From contig NZ_SJPX01000001.1 in the NCBI RefSeq assembly GCF_007860175.1, forward strand, positions 744,001-808,000: DNA of 64,000 nucleotides, written 5' to 3'. Below the pieces are notes generated by a model that was not told the origin of the DNA, searched no databases, and saw only the letters and a program-made list of their open reading frames with translations. This DNA is from Rubripirellula reticaptiva (lineage in GTDB: Bacteria > Planctomycetota > Planctomycetia > Pirellulales > Pirellulaceae). The position numbers were made by a program, and so were the translations under genes. Below are positions 25,522-34,891 of the stretch, piece after piece; within the stretch, counting starts at the first letter, position 1, and every line of letters starts with the position of its first letter.

Positions 25522-26676
25522 TTAGCTTTTCACGCCAAAGGCGAGATGCCGTAGCCCGAGCGAATTGGCCCAGTTCGCATCCAGTGAAGCGAGTCGTTCG
25601 TCGCAGGGTACTTGCAGGATCGAATGTGACAGCCCGTCGAATCGTTCGAGCGATTCCTCGAGATGATGTTGCACCAGTTCGATCAAGAAGGTCGATGGCG
25701 TTGAACGAGCCGATTTGAAGCCCATTCGTGCGGCGGTGGACTGCTCGGTGGATTGTTCAGCCGATTCGATGATCGCGTTGCACCAAGAATCGATCGCCAC
25801 ACCCGAGGCTCCCAACGCAATCAACTTGACTGCATCGTCGGGTGTAATATCGCCCGGTACGATCCAAAGCGGCATGTTGGCGACGTTTTCGTGTTTCATC
25901 CATTGGCGGGCACGGCGAGTCATCGCCACCAATGTCAATCCGTCGAACTGGACATCATCGGCGCGCAGGATCACTCCGTCGGGTTTCTGCTGGATGACCT
26001 GAGGCAAATCTTGATCCAAGCGGTAGGGCGAGATGGACACAAACACGGCGGACGAAGGTGAGAGCATTCGGATTTGATTCAGTTTCGAATGCAGTCGATC
26101 CATGCTGGGGATGTCTGGCGGGAAGGTCGCCGCGGGAGCCCAACTACCGCCGGCAAGCGGACGCTCTTCCGAAGCCTGTTCCCATCGTTTGATCTGCTCG
26201 GGTGAATAAGCAAACCGTCCCGTATCATCACGGGTGACCGTTAAACGCACATCGACAATCGAAGCGCCGTCGAAGTCCGCGGCGCAGAGCCCGTACCGTT
26301 CGGGGCGGTAGGGGACTATGCGAGGCAGCGGTTGCAGTTTGCAAGAGTCGCCTGAATGATCGGTCGGTCGCCCCGTACGGTGATTGACGTGCAGAGCCGA
26401 AGGTGTTTCGGAATCGGACAGGTCACGACGCAGGGCCGAGACAACGATGCCACGCTGAGCCACCGATTCTGCGATCACATCGGCAGAATCGGCATCGACC
26501 CAGTCCCATGGAGGGTCAAACCAAAACAGCGGAGAATCCAAACTCAATTCAGATCCATCGGAACGCCGGATCGGGAATCCATTGGTTTGCACCGGAGCAC
26601 ACGTCCAAGGCATGCCCATTGCCGGTGGCACAAAGACCAACGGAGCAAGTCGATCAATCCTAGGAGACATGTTCAT
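25522..26676 (-). CDS. Glutamate-synthase-like FMN domain protein
   Basis: The 384-residue protein has a TIM-barrel-like second half with MPLWIVPGDITPDDAVKLIA followed by LGASGVAIDSW. This is close to the FMN-binding barrel of glutamate synthase and GlxD/MgsC-type proteins, though shorter and divergent. The first half is poorly conserved. It sits 32 bases after a GXGXG-domain gene on the same strand, so the two may form a split glutamate-synthase-like enzyme. No glutamine amidotransferase domain or cysteine cluster is obvious. The call is moderate because the N-terminal half is not recognised. Confidence 0.55.
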   Translation of the reverse strand: MNMSPRIDRLAPLVFVPPAMGMPWTCAPVQTNGFPIRRSDGSELSLDSPLFWFDPPWDWVDADSADVIAESVAQRGIVVSALRRDLSDSETPSALHVNHRTGRPTDHSGDSCKLQPLPRIVPYRPERYGLCAADFDGASIVDVRLTVTRDDTGRFAYSPEQIKRWEQASEERPLAGGSWAPAATFPPDIPSMDRLHSKLNQIRMLSPSSAVFVSISPYRLDQDLPQVIQQKPDGVILRADDVQFDGLTLVAMTRRARQWMKHENVANMPLWIVPGDITPDDAVKLIALGASGVAIDSWCNAIIESAEQSTEQSTAARMGFKSARSTPSTFLIELVQHHLEESLERFDGLSHSILQVPCDERLASLDANWANSLGLRHLAFGVKS

Positions 26677-26708
26677 GTTAGGTTCAGATGACCAAGAGAC
26701 TAATGACG

Positions 26709-27551
26709 TTAACGCCAGTTCGGATTGACTTCGCCGCGACTCGCTTCTTCCGCCTGCAGCATCGCTTCGGGAACGATCCGTCGAAACTCTTTGGCATCGC
26801 CACGAATCGAAGCATTGATCAATAGTAGACCGAGTCGCAATTGCTCGCGTTTACGCAGCGGTGCTTCGACGACGCCATCGGCAAGTGTTTTTGCGCGTCC
26901 ACGAATGAACACGGTGACGTTGCTCATCGCATCGCCGAGCCGAAGACCTGCGTCACCACCAATGACAATCATTCCGCCAAGGGCACCGACACCACATTCG
27001 TCGCCAACATTTCCGCGAACAAAGATGTTGCCGCCCCGCATCGCGGCGCCGCAGCGATCGTTGGCCGATCCGTAGATCGCCAAAGTACCGCCTGACATCG
27101 CCGTACCAGCTCCGACACCGGCGTTGCCACGAACTCGAACGGCGCCACTGTTCAGACCCTCGGCGACACCATGGCCGACCGAACCGGTCAAACGCACGTC
27201 CAGGTCGGCACACCACGCGAACGCGTAATCGCCAAGCGGACCATCGACCTGCAATCGCACAGGGTGATCAATCCGCATCATGGCGTGATCCTGGCCGCAT
27301 GCGCCTAAGATTTGTACTTGGGTTAGTTTTTCATCATCCGGTGAAACTGCGACCGAAAGTATCTCATGACGAAGCGAATCGTTATCTAGTTCTGTCATTG
27401 AGAACGTGTAGTCGGGCGATGCTAGTATGTCCGCACCGGACGACGGCGTCTCGCGGGGCACCACAAGTGGATCGTTTTTGGGTCCAGAGCCCGTTGATCT
27501 GCGTGCGGAGCCCGTCGATTTTGTTGCACGTGATTTTGGATCGTCTGGCAT
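26709..27551 (-). CDS. GXGXG-domain protein (glutamate synthase C-terminal type)
   Basis: After a low-complexity Ser/Pro-rich leader (about 1-55), the 280-residue protein folds as a repeated glycine beta-helix. It reads GSVGHGVAEGLNSGAVRVRG, then NAGVGAGTAMSGGTLAIYGS, RCGAAMRGGNIFVRGNVGDE and GALGGMIVIGGDAG. This is the GXGXG domain found in glutamate synthase, GlxC/MgsB and formylmethanofuran dehydrogenase subunit C. The adjacent FMN-domain gene favours a glutamate-synthase-like complex over a C1 enzyme. The domain channels ammonia between active sites in the full-length enzyme. Confidence 0.75.
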   Translation of the reverse strand: MPDDPKSRATKSTGSARRSTGSGPKNDPLVVPRETPSSGADILASPDYTFSMTELDNDSLRHEILSVAVSPDDEKLTQVQILGACGQDHAMMRIDHPVRLQVDGPLGDYAFAWCADLDVRLTGSVGHGVAEGLNSGAVRVRGNAGVGAGTAMSGGTLAIYGSANDRCGAAMRGGNIFVRGNVGDECGVGALGGMIVIGGDAGLRLGDAMSNVTVFIRGRAKTLADGVVEAPLRKREQLRLGLLLINASIRGDAKEFRRIVPEAMLQAEEASRGEVNPNWR

Positions 27552-27566
27552 TTCGAACGAACCGTG

Positions 27567-28412
27567 TTAGACGGGCGGTGATTGAAGAGGAGAAGAGCTG
27601 ATCTGTTGCAAGACTTTACGAACGATCGCTTCCATCTTAACCTCTGCAGCCCTTCCCGCCTCTAGCACTTCGTCATGGCTAGCTTTTACGGCTTTGTCGG
27701 GGTTTGCGACGTTGCTGACCATCGAAAGGCCGAGAATTCGCATTCCCAACCGCGACGCGGCCAGCACTTCCGGCACGGTGCTCATTCCAACGACATCGGC
27801 ACCGATCCGCCGCATCATCCGGTATTCCGCTCGCGTTTCGTAGGTCGGCCCAAACGTGGCAAGATAGGTACCCGGATAGCAATCGAACCCGGATTCGATG
27901 GCAGCTTCGAACGCCGCCTGCGACATCGCCGCGTCGTACGTCATCGCCGGTCGATTGAAACACCCAGGCGCTGCGAACTTTTCAGGTGCCCCCTGATCGC
28001 TAGCAAACACGCCCGACATAAAATTAATGTGATCTTGCAGAACGACAATATCGCCGACGCGAAATTTTAGACTGACGCCGCCGGCAGCATTCGACACGAT
28101 CAAGTGCGACGCGCCGACCGTGTTCATAACATCGACTGGAAACGCGACATCGTCGTTCGACCAGCCTTCGTATCGATGAAATCGCCCTGCCATCGCGACC
28201 ACCGGAACCGACTCGATTGATCCAAACACCAGTTGTCCGCGATGACCACTAGCCGTTGACGTTCCGAAACCGGGGATCCGGTCAAAAGCGATAATAACGG
28301 GCGAGTCGATCTTATCCGCCAATCCGCCCAAGCCGCTGCCAAGAATAATGGCGACTTGGGGCTTCAAATCCGTGATCGAGCGGATGAAGTCGGCAGCGGT
28401 TTGCGGGTTCAT
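27567..28412 (-). CDS. Purine nucleoside phosphorylase, paralogue 2
   Basis: The 281-residue product from the ATG at 28412 carries the trimeric PNP family blocks: VAIILGSGLGGLADKI, GHRGQLVFGS (phosphate His), GRFHRYEGW, LIVSNAAGGV, and GPTYETRAEYRMMRRIGADV followed by VGMSTVPEV. The Asn of LSMVSNVANP is in the purine site. It cleaves inosine or guanosine with phosphate to base and ribose 1-phosphate for salvage. It follows another PNP gene by 55 bases; a longer frame would overlap that gene, so the later start is used. Confidence 0.9.
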   Translation of the reverse strand: MNPQTAADFIRSITDLKPQVAIILGSGLGGLADKIDSPVIIAFDRIPGFGTSTASGHRGQLVFGSIESVPVVAMAGRFHRYEGWSNDDVAFPVDVMNTVGASHLIVSNAAGGVSLKFRVGDIVVLQDHINFMSGVFASDQGAPEKFAAPGCFNRPAMTYDAAMSQAAFEAAIESGFDCYPGTYLATFGPTYETRAEYRMMRRIGADVVGMSTVPEVLAASRLGMRILGLSMVSNVANPDKAVKASHDEVLEAGRAAEVKMEAIVRKVLQQISSSPLQSPPV

Positions 28413-28467
28413 TCCAATTCGCCGTCGGCTGAGTGAAGAAGTTTGAAAACCAATCGCCGGATCGCGG

Positions 28468-29307
28468 TTAGGCAATTCTAGTTTGGCCGGCTTCGGCAAC
28501 GATGCCCTTGACGACTGCTACCAATCGCGGCGCGGCTTCGTTAGCGGTGGCGATGATTTCTTCGACATTGGCTGGCTTGAGCGCGTCAGCCAAGCACATG
28601 TCCGTGATCACGCTTAGACCGATCGTCTTGAGTCCGCAGTGAACGGCAACAATCGTTTCCGGTACCGTGCTCATCCCGACCACATCAGCGCCGATCGTTC
28701 GCAAGAAACGATACTCGGCTCGCGTTTCCAAGTTCGGTCCGGCGACTGCGACGAAGACTCCCTTGTGCAATCCTTGCCCTTGGTCACGACCGATGCTGAT
28801 CACACGGTCGACCCAGGTCGGGTCATAGCATTCGCACATGTCTGGGAAGCGCGGTCCCAGGCGATCGTCGTTGATTCCGATCAAGGGGTTGTCGCCCATC
28901 AGGTTGATTTGGTCTTCAATCACCATGATGTCACCGTTGCTGTAATATGGGTTCAAACCACCGCAGGCATTGCTGACGATCATCAACTCGCAGCCAAGTT
29001 CTTTGAAGACGCGAACCGGCAAAGTGATCTGCTTTAGCGGGTAGCCTTCGTACATGTGAAAGCGACCTTCCATCACGATCACCGGAACCCCAGCGAGTTT
29101 GCCGCACACCAATCGGCCGCGGTGGCTGGTAGCCGTCGAAGTTGGAAAGTGGGGAATGTCACCGTATTCGATGGTGGCTTCGATTTCGATTTCTTCAACG
29201 ATGTTGCCAAGGCCGGTACCCAAAATGATGCCAACTTTGGGGACCGTGTTGAATTGCCCACGGATCGATGCGGCGGCTTCTTGGATTTTGTCGTAGAGGT
29301 CAAGCAT
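28468..29307 (-). CDS. Purine nucleoside phosphorylase, paralogue 1
   Basis: This PNP (279 residues from the ATG at 29307; a TTG at 29322 is an alternative) has VGIILGTGLGNIVEEI, SHRGRLVCGKLAGVPVIVME, GRFHMYEGYPLKQI, IVSNACGGLNPYYSNGDIMV, and GPNLETRAEYRFLRTIGADV followed by VGMSTVPE. It differs from its neighbour in the loop between the first two blocks and at several binding positions, so the two paralogues may prefer different purine nucleosides. Adjacent duplicates imply an old duplication kept by selection. Confidence 0.9.
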   Translation of the reverse strand: MLDLYDKIQEAAASIRGQFNTVPKVGIILGTGLGNIVEEIEIEATIEYGDIPHFPTSTATSHRGRLVCGKLAGVPVIVMEGRFHMYEGYPLKQITLPVRVFKELGCELMIVSNACGGLNPYYSNGDIMVIEDQINLMGDNPLIGINDDRLGPRFPDMCECYDPTWVDRVISIGRDQGQGLHKGVFVAVAGPNLETRAEYRFLRTIGADVVGMSTVPETIVAVHCGLKTIGLSVITDMCLADALKPANVEEIIATANEAAPRLVAVVKGIVAEAGQTRIA

Positions 29308-29477
29308 GGATTGGCTTCGCAAGATAAGCGGAAAGAGACGTTAAAGCAGTAGAACATCTCGCCCGCGAGTGATGAAGACGGGCAATCGGTGGATCGAGAA
29401 ATCTAAACGCACCTAATGATAAAGCATCAAGACAATCCGCCGAACGACGAAGCGAGGGTCGTTGAAACACCGGCCGA

Positions 29478-30794
29478 TCAGGCAGCCATCGACCGCGACG
29501 CCGATGCCGTTTCAAGAAGAGCCGCGTAGAGGGCTCGGTAGGCGGCGGCTTCGCGAGACGCGCCGAATTCAGATTCGATCAGTCGCCGAGCACGCAAACC
29601 CTGTTCGGCGATGGTGGCAGGATCCATGATCATGGTACGCAGTTTCTTACCCAAGTCTTCCGAATCAGCCGCCCGAGCCAACAGGCCGGTTTTGCCTGGC
29701 CGTACATAGTCGGGAATTCCACCCACGTCGAATCCGACAATCGGCGTTCCACACGCCATCGCCTCGAGACCAGAGAGCGGCAAGTTATCTTCGAGCGACG
29801 GCAACACAAAAACATCCGCAGCGCTATAAACCGTACGAAGAGCTAACAGCCCATGAACCGCGCCGACATGATGAATGGGCGGTCTTGGGAGATCGGATTC
29901 TGGCAAATCACCATTGCCAAAGACCAACCCTTCGACATTCGGCAAATCGGCAATCTGCGAGAGCGCTTCCAGCATTGGCAGCGATCCCTTCCGACGACTC
30001 TTGACGTCCATCGCGCCAAAGCAAAACAACGTCGTGTTCGGATCAATCCCCAAACGGGCGCGAGCTTCCAAGCGATCCATGGGATAGAAATCGTCGACCG
30101 GAACACCATACGGAATGTGGCTGATCGATCCGGCACCGGCGAACATAGGGCTGGACTTTGCCGCCTCGCACAACCATCGGCTCGGCGCAACGACATGCAA
30201 GTTGGCGCCGACCAGCGACGCTTGTTTGACCTGAAAGTAAAGGCGGCTCGCGTCGTTAATCGTCACGACCGAATCGGACTGAGACGGCAACTGGGGACAT
30301 CCACCGCAGCCTGTTTTGAATCGATCACAACCGTCGCTGAAATGGCATCCGCCGGTGAACGCATTCATATCATGAAGCGTCCAAACAACTGGTTGGCCCG
30401 GGTCGAGCGAACCAAAAAAGCTGGGGTAGTCCAAGAACTTAGCGACCCAGTGCAGTTGCAAGATTTCGGCTTCGCAGTCAGTCCGGTTCCACGCCGTGTA
30501 CGGTGCACCGTAAGGCGATGTAAAGACTTCTTCGCCATCCGGTCGCATGCGGGTCAAACGTTTGAGTGCTTGCCGTCGTTTTCGAAACGTCGCGTACGAA
30601 ATCGCTCGCGCAGCCAATCCCTGTCGTTGCCAGCGGGTTTGGCCAAAGGACGCATCGAACTCGGGTCGCCGAAGTTGGCTGGGTGAATAGTGAAAACGGC
30701 TGTCGACACCGGACTTCAACAGTTCAGCATGCAATCGACGGGCTGCCGTTGCAGCGCCGCCGTCGAGAAGGCTGTTGAAATGGTTGATACGCAC
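29478..30794 (-). CDS. GT4-family glycosyltransferase
   Basis: The 438-residue protein (GTG start) begins RINHFNSLLDGGAATAARRL, a typical GT-B N-terminus with a glycine loop for the acceptor. It ends with a nucleotide-sugar site VFVLPSLEDNLPLSGLEAMA followed by CGTPIVGFDVGGIPDYV. A cysteine-rich loop (HFSDGCDRFKTGCGGCPQLP) may bind zinc, as in some WcaC-like transferases of capsule and exopolysaccharide loci. Near it on the same strand lies a GT11-like gene, suggesting a surface-glycan pair. Confidence 0.85.
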   Translation of the reverse strand: MRINHFNSLLDGGAATAARRLHAELLKSGVDSRFHYSPSQLRRPEFDASFGQTRWQRQGLAARAISYATFRKRRQALKRLTRMRPDGEEVFTSPYGAPYTAWNRTDCEAEILQLHWVAKFLDYPSFFGSLDPGQPVVWTLHDMNAFTGGCHFSDGCDRFKTGCGGCPQLPSQSDSVVTINDASRLYFQVKQASLVGANLHVVAPSRWLCEAAKSSPMFAGAGSISHIPYGVPVDDFYPMDRLEARARLGIDPNTTLFCFGAMDVKSRRKGSLPMLEALSQIADLPNVEGLVFGNGDLPESDLPRPPIHHVGAVHGLLALRTVYSAADVFVLPSLEDNLPLSGLEAMACGTPIVGFDVGGIPDYVRPGKTGLLARAADSEDLGKKLRTMIMDPATIAEQGLRARRLIESEFGASREAAAYRALYAALLETASASRSMAA

Positions 30795-30955
30795 GAATAC
30801 TGATTCAACAAGCTAGTAACAAGTTTCGCATGTTGGCGACCTGCGCCCCGTCTGATCGATTTAATCGTCAGTTTCTAACATCACACTGCACTTAAAACAC
30901 TCAAAACTCTGCACTGAAATCAGTTGCAGTGAGATCAATCGGAAAGCATCCCCAA

Positions 30956-31870
30956 TCAGGCCGCGCAAGCCATCGGTTGTGCATTGTCGGCACCAACCAA
31001 ATACGGTGGATCAATTACGTTGAATGCTTCATCGACCGATTCCATCCACCGAAATGGCACACGTCCATAGAACGAAGCCCAACCGGTGTACGTGCTGGGC
31101 GGCCCGACCAATGTGTCACAGGCAGCCAGCGAATACATGTCTTCGATAATCTGCCCGGTACCCAGACAAACGTTCAAGTCACCAAAGTCTTTGTCGCCCA
31201 GCGGCACATTCCCACACACCAAGAACACCACTTGGCGATCCGAAAATTGATTGCGGATGCGTTTCATCGCCGCGACGTATTGATCGATTGAATAAAAGTA
31301 TCGGCCGTTTTGAAACTTGGCGTAGTCGCCTTGGCGAATGTGTACTCCGACCACATGGTTGCCCTGTGCACGCACGCGGCGCATCAATTCATCGATGCGT
31401 TGCTGGTGCTCGGTTCGAATGCGATAGAACTGGCGAACGGTGTCGGCGTGTTTATGCAGCAGTTTGCCCGCGTCAAACTTCCAACCACTGACCAGGACAG
31501 GCCGGCGGCCTTGGGCTTTGCGTATGAATTCGGGACTTCGCAAATCGTACCGCTGTTCATCGGTGATACGAATGATGTGAAACGGAAACTTCGTCATGCG
31601 CAAGTGCGAAAGCGTTCGGCCGGACAAGTAGACGGCTTTGTACAGCGTGGTGCGCAGTGCTGGCGATGGTGGGCCTGAAGCTTGGTTAGCAGATTCGGCG
31701 ACGGGGAATCGGCACCACAAATCGTTAGCGGTCGATTCAAAGTATTGGGCGTATCCAGCAAACGACGGGTTCAACAACTGCACGCCGTGTTCGCGCGCAG
31801 CCGCGATTAGGTTGGCGGACAACAGGAGTCGGTTGCCGAGTTGGCCAAAGTTTCGAGCGATGACGATCAT
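30956..31870 (-). CDS. GT11-like alpha-1,2-fucosyltransferase
   Basis: The protein (304 residues from the ATG at 31870, which follows a GGA site) begins MIVIARNFGQLGNRLLLSAN, the GDP-fucose family start. It carries the diagnostic HIRQGDY motif (VVGVHIRQGDYAKFQNGRYF), then DMYSLAACDTLVGPPSTYTG, a conserved block of GT11. The longer open frame upstream is arginine/alanine-rich and unconserved. The likely role is adding fucose or a related sugar to a surface glycan. Confidence 0.75.
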   Translation of the reverse strand: MIVIARNFGQLGNRLLLSANLIAAAREHGVQLLNPSFAGYAQYFESTANDLWCRFPVAESANQASGPPSPALRTTLYKAVYLSGRTLSHLRMTKFPFHIIRITDEQRYDLRSPEFIRKAQGRRPVLVSGWKFDAGKLLHKHADTVRQFYRIRTEHQQRIDELMRRVRAQGNHVVGVHIRQGDYAKFQNGRYFYSIDQYVAAMKRIRNQFSDRQVVFLVCGNVPLGDKDFGDLNVCLGTGQIIEDMYSLAACDTLVGPPSTYTGWASFYGRVPFRWMESVDEAFNVIDPPYLVGADNAQPMACAA

Positions 31871-32100
31871 GGACGTTTCCGGTGCGGTCGATGCAGACGT
31901 TGGCGAGGGTAGCAACGAACCGGGAAACACGGCAACGCTGATTGTGCGCAGCGCAGTTTGGCTTCGGCTTTGGAGTACACCAGCCTTAGCGTCGACGGCG
32001 CACTTGCGTTCTAGCACGCACAGAATTGACATTTTCATTCTTGTATGAAACGCCTACCGTGAAACGCATCGCATCTTATTTGTTCATAGAAGTGGTTTAG

Positions 32101-33126
32101 ATGGCTCCTAGTTCTTCGGTACTTTATCCCTCGGTACCTTCCGCACCGTTGAAAGTTGATTCGCCAGCTCAAGTGGAAACACAGATTGCCGCCTGTCCGA
32201 GCTGCCAAGGCCAAGACCTGATTCCTCGCGGGCAACTGCCAGACGCGGACCACGTGGCCGGTCAACAACTGCCAGTCGCGTTGCCGGGCGGGTCGCTTGT
32301 TCAATGCAAGCAATGCAGTTTGCAATTCCGGTGGCCGCGACCGTCAAAGGTCCAGATGGACATGCTGTACGAGACCGGCGATGTTGGTTACTGGAATAGC
32401 GGTGCCGACAAGCGACCGGATTGGCAAATGGCGGCCGCTTGGATCGAATCGCTTGGCAAACCATCGACGACCACGCATTCGATTCTGGACATTGCCTGTT
32501 TTGACGGTCGTTTTTTGAACTCACTCGATGCGCGTCACGAAAAGAGTGGTATCGAGATTCAACCCGAAGCTGTTTCGCGAGCTGAAGATAGCGGCGTCCG
32601 AGTCATCGCTCGCGACTTTGAAGAACTAGCATCGTTGGAAACGTCAGAAAGCCATCCAAGGTTTTCGGTCGTGACCGCGTTTGACATTTTGGAACACACT
32701 CACGATCCGCTGCACTTCATCCGCTTGGCGATCAGCGTGCTGCGGCCTGGGGGAGTGCTGATCCTGGGAACCGGAAACACTGATGCCCCAAGTTGGCGTT
32801 GGATGGGCAACGATTATTGGTACTGTGCGAATCCCGAACATTTGTCGTTCATCAATCCGGCGTGGTGCCATTGGGCGGCCAACCAATTGGGCTGCGAGGT
32901 CGCCAAGGTTTCAACACTTTCACACAGCCGAAGGACGCTCAGCAAGGTTTGCCGGGAAACGTCGATGAACTTGATATTTCGTGCCGCGCCGCAACTGACT
33001 CGTCGTTATTTAGCCGGCTACCGCCGTTTGGTCGGGTCCAAGAAACGAACGACCGCCAGTTACCGGCCGCCTTGGTTTTCGGCACGCGATCACGTGTTGG
33101 TTCAGTTCCGCAAGCCGCTGGGCTGA
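32101..33126 (+). CDS. SAM-dependent methyltransferase with N-terminal zinc ribbon
   Basis: The 341-residue protein has two CxxC pairs in the first 70 residues (AACPSCQGQD and VQCKQCSLQF), a zinc ribbon. A class I methyltransferase core follows with motif I SILDIACFDGRFLNSL, motif II around VVTAFDILEHTHDPLHFIRL and LRPGGVLILGTGN. This layout is typical of sugar C- or O-methyltransferases in glycan loci. It is divergent from the fucosyltransferase gene and probably works on the same glycan. Confidence 0.85.
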   Translation: MAPSSSVLYPSVPSAPLKVDSPAQVETQIAACPSCQGQDLIPRGQLPDADHVAGQQLPVALPGGSLVQCKQCSLQFRWPRPSKVQMDMLYETGDVGYWNSGADKRPDWQMAAAWIESLGKPSTTTHSILDIACFDGRFLNSLDARHEKSGIEIQPEAVSRAEDSGVRVIARDFEELASLETSESHPRFSVVTAFDILEHTHDPLHFIRLAISVLRPGGVLILGTGNTDAPSWRWMGNDYWYCANPEHLSFINPAWCHWAANQLGCEVAKVSTLSHSRRTLSKVCRETSMNLIFRAAPQLTRRYLAGYRRLVGSKKRTTASYRPPWFSARDHVLVQFRKPLG

Positions 33127-33391
33127 GTTGACTGGCTGCGGGCTGGCCAGCTTGCGCCGCATTCCAGGCCAACGAAAACTCCTCATCAGCGGGGCGATAT
33201 TTCATTGGTCTCGACGATTCCCACCGCCCGGTGGTACATTACGCGGCTTGCCTAAGGTTTTCGGGCGTGTTTTTCGAGCAATCGACCCATTCTGGCCCTT
33301 TGAAGCTGCTGCTTGCACTGTAGAGGACCATCGCCGGGCAACCGACACACCTTGACCGAACACTCACACAACCGAACCCGGAGACACTCGC

Positions 33392-34147
33392 TTGAGCCGT
33401 CAAATTTTGATCGCTGGAAACTGGAAGATGAATACCCGCAAAGCCGACGCTGTCGCGCTTGCCAAGGGAGTCGTCGCTGGCGTCGGCAAGAACCCTTCCG
33501 TCGAAGTCGCCCTTTGTCCACCGTCGGTTTATCTGGACGCGATTGCTGATGTTGTCGCTGGAAGCCCTGTCGAACTGGGCGCCCAGAACGTCTACGCCGC
33601 TGCCGACGGAGCCTTCACTGGCGAAGTCAATCCATCAATGTTGACCGACGTCGGATGCCGATTCGTGATCCTAGGCCACAGCGAGCGCCGGGCGATCATG
33701 GGCGAAACCGACAAGCAAGTTAGCGAAAAACTGCACGCCGCCCTGGCTGGCAACTTGGTGCCGATTGTCTGTGTTGGCGAAACCTTGGAAGACCGCGAAG
33801 CGGGCAACACCGAAAAAGTCGTTGAAACCCAACTGCGTGGATCACTTGAAGGACTCGACGAAGCTCGCGCCGCTGGCGTCGTGATTGCGTACGAACCTGT
33901 CTGGGCGATCGGAACCGGCAAGACGGCATCGCCCGAACAGGCCGAAGAAGTCCACGCGTTCATCCGCAAATTGCTGGCCGAATTGTTCAGCGATGATGTG
34001 GCCGGCCAAATGCGAATTCAGTACGGTGGCAGCGTCAAGCCGAACAATGCCAAGGAATTGCTCGGCCAACCGAACATTGACGGTGCACTTGTTGGCGGTG
34101 CCAGCTTGAAGGTCGAAGACTTCATGGGCATCATCAACCCCGCCTAA
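33392..34147 (+). CDS. tpiA: Triosephosphate isomerase
   Basis: The 251-residue enzyme interconverts dihydroxyacetone phosphate and glyceraldehyde 3-phosphate. All active-site blocks are present: AGNWKMNT (Asn, Lys), ILGHSERR (His), VIAYEPVWAIGTGKTASPEQ (catalytic Glu and loop 6) and GGSVKPNNAK with GALVGGASLK. The start is TTG at 33392, placed after CCGGAGACACTCGC; no in-frame ATG fits the first strand. The next gene is secG, a pairing conserved in many bacteria. Confidence 0.97.
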   Translation: MSRQILIAGNWKMNTRKADAVALAKGVVAGVGKNPSVEVALCPPSVYLDAIADVVAGSPVELGAQNVYAAADGAFTGEVNPSMLTDVGCRFVILGHSERRAIMGETDKQVSEKLHAALAGNLVPIVCVGETLEDREAGNTEKVVETQLRGSLEGLDEARAAGVVIAYEPVWAIGTGKTASPEQAEEVHAFIRKLLAELFSDDVAGQMRIQYGGSVKPNNAKELLGQPNIDGALVGGASLKVEDFMGIINPA

Positions 34148-34215
34148 ACAATGAAGGCCTGTGAAGGTCGGCGGCTCCCCCTTTCTCCATTCAATCTACA
34201 GTTCTTGGTATTTCG

Positions 34216-34728
34216 ATGACGTTTCTGCTAATCGGTAGTGTTTCCAGCACCCTGCTGGGATTCTTGATGGGCTTTTTGTCGTTGTTCTTGATCCTGTTGA
34301 TCTTGATCCAACGGGGCAAAGGCGGCGGTTTGACGGGTGCCTTGGGCGGTCCGGGCGGACAAAGTGCGTTCGGCAGTAAAGCGGGTGACACTTTCACCGT
34401 GATTACCGTCGTGGTCGCAGCCGTTTGGGGATTCACCTGTGCTTTCACGATGTGGTTGCTGGGCACTCACGCGCCGTCGCCGATCGCAGATTCGACGCTG
34501 TCAGCGGGCCCTGGCGATCAAGCCACCCAGACCGGCAACGAACTCGTGATTCCACCAATGGGCGGCTTTGACGGTGCCAGCTTAAGCGGCCCAGACGCCG
34601 ACGCGGAACTGACCGAAACGCCGGAACCCGCCATGGTTCCGGTCGAAAAGACGACGCCAGCCGACGAGCCAGTGGCTGAAGACGCCGCTCCTGAAGAAAC
34701 GACGGCCGAAGAAACAACCGCCGAATAA
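34216..34728 (+). CDS. secG: Protein-export membrane protein SecG with extended acidic tail
   Basis: Two membrane helices (about 8-30 and 58-80) flank the family loop [20 protein letters not shown] followed by [10 protein letters not shown], diagnostic of SecG, part of the SecYEG channel. The protein is 170 residues, about twice the usual 75-110. The additional 85 residues form a Glu/Ala/Thr-rich tail ending in a tandem EETTA repeat. Such tails are not seen in model SecG proteins and are likely disordered in the periplasm or paryphoplasm. Confidence 0.92.
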   Translation: MTFLLIGSVSSTLLGFLMGFLSLFLILLILIQRGKGGGLTGALGGPGGQSAFGSKAGDTFTVITVVVAAVWGFTCAFTMWLLGTHAPSPIADSTLSAGPGDQATQTGNELVIPPMGGFDGASLSGPDADAELTETPEPAMVPVEKTTPADEPVAEDAAPEETTAEETTAE

Positions 34729-34891
34729 TTCCGCTCTCAAGAGCCAAGGCCAAGATCGGAGCCCAGCTGCCGGATGGCGATTTCGATCGCACACAGACGG
34801 GTTACCCTAGGCCGATGACCATCGTGCTAGCACCCGGACGCCGAACTCATCCCCCTGAAAGCTTCGGCGATCTCCACGTCGCGTTGAACCT

